From Hymenopellis radicata (taxonomy: Eukaryota; Basidiomycota; Agaricomycetes; Agaricales; Physalacriaceae): a stretch of DNA of 64,000 bases. This document shows positions 57,006 to 64,000 of the stretch, in pieces. The notes beneath the pieces were generated by a model. That model worked only from the letters and a program-made list of their open reading frames with translations, searched no databases and was not told the DNA's origin. The stretch is taken from positions 62,001-126,000 of the forward strand of contig JADNRX010000072.1 in assembly GCA_015501595.1 (NCBI GenBank), given 5' to 3'. The position numbers and the translations under genes are program-made. How positions within the stretch are numbered: position 1 is the stretch's first letter; every line of letters begins with the position of its first letter.

Positions 57006-60000
57006 CAACGTCTATAGGTGCCTTGGACACTCAATCTTATCGCCTCGGGGCCGTCACCCTGGGAAACGGAGGCTGGGGTGACGCAAGCCACTTGCACCTT
57101 GCCTCCGTCCGCCATCCTGGATCCATCGGGCTTCCCTCGGCGGCGGCGCTCAACCAGCGCATGGCTATGCTAATCTGGATATTCCATTCACGGCATAAGC
57201 CTTGGAGATGACACGCATGTCGCCATCCTGCATGCGGGTTTATTCAAGAACTCCTTGATTGAATATGTATTCATACCGCGGTTCGTGTCTATTTTGATTT
57301 CGCTTGCGCTGACGTTTTTGATTAGGCTTTGCTCTGGAACGTCTTGGATCTGCAGACCGCGCAGCTATAGAATCTCGACACTTTGAAGATGGAGGGGTGG
57401 ACGGGATTCCGAGTTTCTAGTTGGATTTGGGCTTTTACGTGGCGCGTTGGGATGGGGACGATGATTATCTTGGGCACCATGCGACCTTGCAAACGTTATC
57501 GTTTTGGGAGCGGAAGAGATCTCGATTCGGGGCGATGTAATGTTCTTGATCTGCATGGTACGTTCCAATTCTCATTCTTGCCCCACGCTCGCTCAGAATA
57601 TCCCAGGACTATTCTACAATTTCATCTACCATATCAGCCGACGTCCTCGTCTTGTTATACCTTCAATTGAATACCATTTCTGAAAACCAACTTACGTGTG
57701 GCGTCGATTTCGCCATCCCTCAAATTCGGTTTCCAAAGTCAAATAGATAGCATGGTTACGACGACGTCATAACCTCGAATTAATGCCTCTTGGATTATTG
57801 TAGATCTGGATCTGGACCGGACGACTTGGGATAAAACCCAAAGCGGACGTGGGATCCCCCACTTTCTTTCTTTCTTCCCTTCCCCCACTTTGACCCCCAG
57901 CTCCCTTCAACTGCGACCATGATGGCCTTGACGGCGGACCTCTCGTCATCGCCATCGCTACCTTGCCGACGTCTAGTTGGGATTACGAGCTCGTCGTAGT
58001 TAGTTTCTTCCCGACCATCATGTTGAACATTGCACTCAATAATGTTCATTAGGGCACTCTCCTCGATGTTCTTCATGGCCGTGGTACTCACGTTCTCCCG
58101 GAATTCGGACTGGAATCCGAGACGCTGGCCGACAACTTGGACCTCGACCAAGACCACCGTTGACAGTCGTATGTTCGACTTGGCGCATTTGGCAGCGCGC
58201 TCCCGGTGGGTGACTAACGCGACTCTTAAGGTCACGGTACGTTGGTTTTCTTGGTTCGTTTTGTTTGTCGATTCGATATCTTGCTCATATGTAGACAACC
58301 CGCCTTTGACTTGAGGATATCCCGGTGCCACGGCTCGCTGTCTTCATCGTTCACCACGCTGTCAACTTCAAGGGTCTCGGCTTCACCATCGTCTTTCAAC
58401 ATCGACGAGCCTTGCTAGCGTCGATGGCCGTCACTGGTAAGTCTGTCCTTGTCGACGTTCTCTTAATTCTGTACTCACCGTCGAGACGGTCTTGTCGCCG
58501 ACGACTGCACCGCCCTGTCCTACCTCATCTTTAACGCTGTTCAACCTCATCTTGTCATTGTACTTGACCATCATACGACTGCGACATCGTCTGCTTGCTG
58601 CTATCGTTGTCATGGTACGTTCCTCTGTTGTTGTCCTCGTGTGCTTGTTTACTTACCCATTCGGATAGTCTTTGGCTCGAAGCCGGTCCTTCATTGACGA
58701 CTGTCATCCTTGACCTTGTCTTTGTCGTCTTCTCCAACGTTACCCTCGGTAAGCTTGCTCTTCGTCTCAACACTCCAACTTACCCTCCAGATCTTCGACG
58801 CTGGCTTCAAACTGCCATTGCTTTCGCTACTGTATATATATTATACTTTTCTTCACACCACGCGACATCGCCGACTTGCAGACCAGCATTGAGCAAGGAC
58901 TTTTCTCCGCTCTGTTTACCGGAGCACTAAGATCCCTCCACAGGATCTGCCTGCTCTGATATCTTTCGGTTAGTCTTGTCGTGATCTGCCCGCATTTGTT
59001 CTGATGAGTTTTCAATTAGGGTTCATCGCACTCTTGAATGGTGACTGTGTGCCTGTGGTAGGCCTCTTGTCTTCTCTCGATTTGTTCTAAAACTCACGCG
59101 ACAACGTTCGGTTCAGTACATGCATCTGTTGGACCGTAAGTGTTACTATCCTGTTTTGTTACTCAGTAACCCGTGTTTTCCTTTACAGGATCGCGTGTCT
59201 GGTTTCGCGCTGACAGTGTACCTACGTGGTACGTACAACCTTCATTCTGTTCTAAGTGTTCTGACGAGTCCGCATTGGAATGCTCGGTATGTCTCTTCTT
59301 ATGCCAGCGATGTTCTCAAAATCTGACGCGATAACCTTGCAGCAGATTTCGGCAGAAATCACATTTACTCGATGATTCGAGCGAGAGATTGACGACTTGG
59401 TAAGCTGTTCCTTTGTCTCACTCACGACATGACGGATGGATTGCAGCAGATAGAGGGGAAGTGCGGGCCATAATACTTGCAAGAAGTCATTAGATTGTCA
59501 TCTCATCACTAACGACGGCTTCACAGAATTAGAATGGTAAAACCCATCTATTCAGAACGGTACGTACATTCGGGGTGCAACTATTTACAGACTGTCCGGA
59601 GTAGAGTAGTGTCGTACAAGTAAATATAATAAATAGTTCGGTCCGAAGTGGCGTGCGCCGGAAGGGTTGGCGTTGGGGCGGACTTGCTTAGTGGGGTCGG
59701 CCTAGTAGTTGGTCATTGCAGAGAACGCGGCAAAGGCGTGTCGTGTTGCCCGCGGATGGGTTGATAGGGTATCCTTGTTGCGGATGGTGGTTGAAGAGAG
59801 TCGGCGGTGGCGTGTCCGTCGATGTTGGTGATGTTGAGACGCCTCCTCCAGATCTGCGGAGATTTCGGTCGCGGTAGGCGCTGAGAGTCGAAAGGATAAA
59901 AGCGAAGGTGTGTCATCCGCGGCATAAGTGATGTGTCGACGGAGACGGCGTCCGACTTGTCGTGAGCGTGACAAGGCAAGTCCAAGGCAAGAGATAGCCC

Positions 60001-60186
60001 ACGGTCCAAGTAAGAGATAGCCCAGCTCGGAGGCAGCCAGATAAGTCGACGCTGCGCAGCAGCAATGTCCGTCCAGCGTTGTCGAGGAAGTTGCAGTGCG
60101 TCGTATGAATGTATGATGAGGCGGTCACTTGGTCAGTTGCCGGTGATATCGAGGGAACGTGGGGCATTTTTGACGGAGAATAGGCA
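57006..60186. other. Interior of the 4.2-kb element
   Basis: Plus-strand stretches at 57838-59350 show repeated GTAAGT/GTACGT donors and CAG/TAG acceptors around short coding-like pieces (VIVLDHHTTATSS, LWLEAGPSLTTVILDLVFVV, DIADLQTSIEQGLFSALF). They suggest a gene with many short exons, but I cannot build a continuous protein or name a family. Confidence 0.35.
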
Positions 60187-60264
60187 CTTGTCGTCGTCGC
60201 GGACGATGAGCAGCGAGTCTGTCGACGTCGGATGGAAGTACTAAGTAATGGCCGCGCATATTGA

Positions 60265-60590
60265 TCGGAATTTACGAGCATTGTGGCCGGAATTTGCGCG
60301 CATAATCCTCAGGATTTGCGCACAAACTCGTCAGGATTTGCGCGTAAACTCATCAGGATTTGCGCGTAAACTCATTGGGATTTGCGCGCAAACTGGTCGG
60401 GATTTACGCGCAAACTGGTCGGGATTTGCGCGTAAACTCGTCAGGATTTGCGCGTAAACTCATTGGGATTTGCGCGCAAACTGGTCGGGATTTACGCGCA
60501 AACTGGTCGGGATTTGCGCGCACACTAGGCAGGATTTGCGCGCAAATTGGTCACGATTTGAGCGCAAATCGGTCAGGGCCGCCTCGAACG
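60265..60590. repeat. 22-bp tandem array, right arm
   Basis: About thirteen units of the same 22-bp sequence in opposite orientation to the left array. Spacing is exactly 22 bp over most of it. A higher-order pattern is visible: the pair at 60372-60415 recurs at 60460-60503. Confidence 0.9.
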
Positions 60591-60627
60591 GCGTGCCTGA
60601 CCGGCGGTTTCTAATAGTCAGACAATT

Positions 60628-61106
60628 TGCCTTCCTCTCACCTCCAATATGCTAACCGACCAAGTTCATTCATCCGGCCAGCAAGCATGAAAGGGATCCT
60701 CGGGTCTCAAAATACGTGCTGTCGAGATCTAATGTTAAACTCCTCGGAGCGCGCTGTGGCTGATACTAGAACCGCGGGTTCTCAGACATGGAGATTTCGA
60801 GATTTCGGGGTGGGGTCCGGGCATTCGACGGAGTGTACTCGCGTACGCGCCAGCATCCTAGGTCTCCGATGACATTTTCCGAGTCGGACCGCACTGATTA
60901 TCTTAATTTAGGAAAGCTTGTGGATGTCTAAAGTGCTCCCAGTCTCGTTTAAAACAACAATTTCGTCATTGTACTATGCCTGCGATGAGCTATGATGATT
61001 TTGCATCGCTCCACGCTGAGACTTGGCCGTTAGCGACTGGTAGTATATGAGGCGCCGTCGTCAAGCTTTTTTCTTCACCAGTTTCTTACTACCATAACAC
61101 ACAATC
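60628..61106. other. Upstream region of histidine-rich gene
   Basis: Contains tatatgag at about 61045, about 60 bp before the ATG at 61107, a possible TATA element. No other gene. Confidence 0.4.
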
Positions 61107-62699
61107 ATGGGTACGTAGTCTACACTCGTATTTATCGGTACTTTCACCAATTGACGCCGGCGTTCCTTTGCAGGTATTGGCAAAACTATCAAGAACATTC
61201 TGTCCGACAGTCCTTCCAAGGAGGACATCTCGGACGCTTCTGACCCCTCTCGCCCGACGGCCGCCGGCGGTGCCGCCAACCGCCATGTTGATAGCGTAAA
61301 TCCTGGCAGCGGTCAAGGCGCCATCAACCCCATTACTTCCACTCAAAGTAGCATGGATACGGAGGGCCCTGCCGACGCGACGAAGGATCATATGGGCCTT
61401 GGGCAAAAGACTGGCGGCTTTACCGAGAAGCACACTCATGGACATCACGACAAAACCTCACGCGATTTGGCGCCCTCCGCTGGTGAACTTCATCAGGAGG
61501 AATTACATCGTTTGGATCGTAAGTCTTGTGTGCCGCCTTGTGGAGTTTTAATTTCATGATATGCACAGCTGTTACACACGAGCATGTTCGTCACCAGGAG
61601 GTGGAAGAGGTTGTTCGTCAGAAGGAGAAGGATAGGCATGTTCACCACGTCCAACATCATACCGTTCCTGTTACGCACAGAGAGGAAAAGGAGGAGGTGC
61701 ATCACGAAAAGGTTCAGCACACTTTTAGTATTCCATCGTCTTGCAGTGCTGATCAATATTAGATTCATCCCGTCACCAACGTACACGAAAGACACGCCAA
61801 TTCCAAAGATGATACTACCCGGCTCGCTGCGCAGGTTGAAGGACACAAGGATCACGTTGTACGTGCCAGTTTCTATAGGGTTTCTTCCGTCCTCATGTTC
61901 GATGGCAGCATCACGGCGATAAGGAGCGCACAGTTATCGACAAAGGAACTGTGGTCCACGAGAACGTACATCACCACACCCATCATGTTATCCAGCCTAT
62001 CATCGAGAAAGAGAGTAAGCTCGACACCTATTTCCTCTCACTGTGTCATTTCCTGACTTGGCCCTTCTTCCAGCCTTCGACAAGCACCGCATCCACACCG
62101 TTATTCCCTTACATGAGGAAGTTCACGAGGCGCCAATTGTTCACGAGTCCCAGAAGCATGCCCCCATTGGTATGGAGGACTTCCTGAAGACGTTTGGCGG
62201 CGAATCTATTACCAGCGGGGCTGTTTCTCGTGACCAAATTGGAAGCAAGGTCATGCACCCGCCTGAGTGTGAGCGAACGGTCGACGGCGCCGGTGAAAAA
62301 CTCGCGAAGGAACTGCATTTGGGTGCCGCGGAAGTATGTGATATTCCGTTCATGATTTCTTCTGGTACTTACGCGTCATTGAAGCCGTCGGACGCTGAAC
62401 ATACGAACGTTGGCGAACGCAATGTTCCTGGTCACTTTGCTCTAGGTCCTACCGAAGATAGCGATGGCGTCGGAATGCACAAGCCTCAAGGTCGTGGCAC
62501 CGGTACGCAAGACGCGAATGCACGCCAGGAAACGTTGGCCGAGAGGGAACGCGGTTTAGGCAGTCATGGAAAGCATGAACCACATCGTGGTATGGGCCAT
62601 TACAATATCGGCAAAAGCGCCAGTGGCAACTCATCGTCTGCTCAAGGCGGTATTACGGGTTATGAAGAGCAACGAGCTACGGGCAATAACCTTGTATAA
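61107..62699 (+). CDS. Histidine-rich low-complexity protein
   Basis: Seven exons (61107-61110, 61174-61518, 61569-61711, 61763-61858, 61924-62014, 62074-62333, 62385-62699) give 417 aa with no frame break; the last intron is also open and may be retained. It starts MGIGKTIKNILSDSPSKEDIS. The middle has repeated His-rich words (HEHVRHQEVEEVV, DRHVHHVQHHTVPVTHR, ENVHHHTHHVIQPIIEKE, HRIHTVIPLHEEVHE). The C-terminus is Gly-rich. Related basidiomycete proteins share HHTVPV and VIQPII words and are often annotated as allergen-like; their role is not established. No signal peptide or membrane segment. Metal or water binding is only an idea. Confidence 0.72.
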
Positions 62700-63316
62700 A
62701 CGACAAGATTTAGGGAAGTCTTCGTGTGTACTTTTATTGTAGTGTATAAACAATTTGTAGATTTACGCGTAATGAAGTGGGTGAATTCTGAAACTTCCTG
62801 AGCGTGTTCTGAACGTTCAATTCGATTTAGCAACTCGTGCTGAATCAAACAGGAAATTTAATAGCTGGATGATATCGGAAAATGCCGAACTCTCTCTTTA
62901 CCTACTTCCATGACGAATGTTGGACGACTGCCTCCAGACTTCGTACTTCTGAGCTGGTGATTTTTAGCGCTCAGCGCTTAGCACTTCCAAGCAGGTATCC
63001 AGAGCATTCCTTGCTTGGCAAGTTTATGTCAACTTTCAAGCTCTCTGAATTGACTTTCTTGGAGACGTAGCTCCGCTTTCCCATCGCACGCGCCCTCATA
63101 GCCTGATACTTGCGCTAAGAGATCTAGGGATGGTCTCGGCCGAACGTCGTGCATCCGTAAATTGGCTGAAATTCTGTTTCAGCCGTTAACGTGGATGAAG
63201 CACGTACTATTCTCCTGTTACACTTGATGAACTTATCGGATGCGGTTTCACAGCAATCGTAACGCTCGCCTACATAAAGTGGATTGAAATGGCTTTTACA
63301 GAATGAAGACACACTC
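62700..63316. other. Intergenic, tandem genes
   Basis: 3' flank of the histidine-rich gene and promoter of the carboxypeptidase gene. Nothing further seen. Confidence 0.45.
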
Positions 63317-64000
63317 ATGTTATCCCTCATCACTCTCACGTTGGGTGCACTCTGCCTGCAAGGCGCAGGCGCAGGCAAAGTTCCCGACATCAATGGTATT
63401 CTAGGCGTCCCGAAGGCCGCCAAAGCCCCAGTGTCGCCAGCGATAGTGCAGCGCGACACCGTGTCCGCACCAACCAACGGATCCCTACGCGTAACAGAGA
63501 ATTCTGGGATCTGTGAAACGACGCCAGACGTATACCAGGCCTCCGGGTATGTCGACTTGACGGAAACGGAGGCCTTATTCTTCTGGTACTTTGAGGCGCG
63601 TAATCACGCGGAGGACGCGCCTCTCGTGCTCTGGTTTAACGGCGGACCGGGAAGTTCCAGTATGATTGGTCTCTTCCAGGAAATAGGTCCTTGTCGCATC
63701 ACTAACGATAGCACGTCGCTCACGCCCAATGCGTATGCATGGAACAACAACGCGAACGTGCTCTTTATTGACCAACCCGTCGGCGCCGGCTTCTCGTACG
63801 GCACCACGACAGTAACGTCGTCGAAAGAGGCAACGGTACACATATGGAAGTTCATGCAAATCTTTCTCGCAGACGAGAGGTTTGCGCATCTGCAGAGCAA
63901 GGAGCTGGCTATTTGGACCGAATCGTAAGTCTTCCTCTTCCGTCTTCGTGTTGTTGCATTGAACAGGTTCGCCACAGGTATGGCGGGCATTACGGACCGA
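63317..64000 (+). CDS. Serine carboxypeptidase (peptidase S10), 3' partial
   Basis: Starts at ATG 63317 with signal peptide MLSLITLTLGALCLQGAGA, then a propeptide-like stretch. Family blocks: SGYVDLTETEALFFWYFEAR, APLVLWFNGGPGSSSMIG, IGPCRI, YAWNNNANVLFIDQPVGAGFSYG and TVHIWKFMQIF. Exon 1 ends at 63924; after a GTAAGT-CACAG intron exon 2 (63978 on) gives YGGHYGP, which completes the catalytic Ser block ESYGGHYGP across the splice. The window ends here, so the catalytic Asp and His are not seen. A secreted or vacuolar enzyme that removes C-terminal residues at acidic pH is expected. Confidence 0.9.

Larger units (their letters stand above)
56452..60627. mobile_element. 4.2-kb element with long repeat-built inverted arms
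   Basis: Left arm 56452-56852 and right arm 60187-60627 are inverted copies. Both start attgtctg, pass through ccggtcaggcacgccgttc, then a 22-bp tandem array, and end with cgacgtcgacagactcgctg and a gacgacgac run. The flanks each contain tgccttcct (56435-56443 and 60628-60636), a possible 9-bp duplication, though the left copy is 8 bp away from the arm. The interior has introns and short frames but no transposase was recognised. Confidence 0.75.

Overview
The window looks like nuclear DNA of a mushroom-forming basidiomycete (Agaricomycetes). Genes are split by short GT-AG introns (mostly about 45-75 nt). Families include a PIF/Harbinger pair, glyoxal oxidase, short forkhead factor, DUF2235, RlpA/barwin-like secreted protein, Fic, CHAT, a seven-TM family and S10 carboxypeptidase. 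No tRNA, rRNA or CRISPR gene was found. Species is not claimed.

Layout. 1-2.2 kb: PIF/Harbinger transposon (accessory protein plus DDE transposase). 2.6-9.0 kb: a hypothetical gene, an RRM-like/coiled-coil gene, an F-box-like gene and a secreted glyoxal oxidase. 9-12.2 kb: gene-poor, with a 25-bp minisatellite. 12.5-23.8 kb: forkhead factor, small conserved protein, RecQ helicase, rhamnogalacturonan acetylesterase, DUF2235 protein, barwin-like protein. 25.5-36.5 kb: mobile-element island with a Mutator-like (MULE) transposase carrying a WRKY/GCM1-type zinc finger, a COP9 subunit 4 fragment, a tRNA-derived SINE-like unit, a candidate TET/JBP-like 2OG-Fe(II) dioxygenase and zinc-finger genes, two of them paralogous. 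36.5-41 kb: decayed, gene-poor DNA. 41.1-42.2 kb: non-autonomous hAT-like element with an 8-bp target duplication. 42.4-45.6 kb: seven-TM gene split by a 1.7-kb MULE-like element with a 9-bp target duplication. 46.1-56.2 kb: Fic protein, ankyrin-CHAT protein, C2-domain phosphatidylserine decarboxylase. 56.45-60.63 kb: element with about 400-bp inverted arms built from a 22-bp unit with a palindromic core. 61.1-64 kb: histidine-rich protein and start of an S10 serine carboxypeptidase.

Many otherwise well-conserved genes (RRM, F-box, acetylesterase, DUF2235, ankyrin-CHAT, phosphatidylserine decarboxylase, dioxygenase) are broken by single-base shifts, often at short G, C or A runs. This pattern fits uncorrected indels in the assembly better than independent decay, so exon models there are approximate. 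The most interesting content is the mobile-element biology: three elements with recognisable ends, two of them with target duplications, each with its own repeat architecture in the ends, plus a MULE transposase and a possible DNA-modifying dioxygenase in one island.
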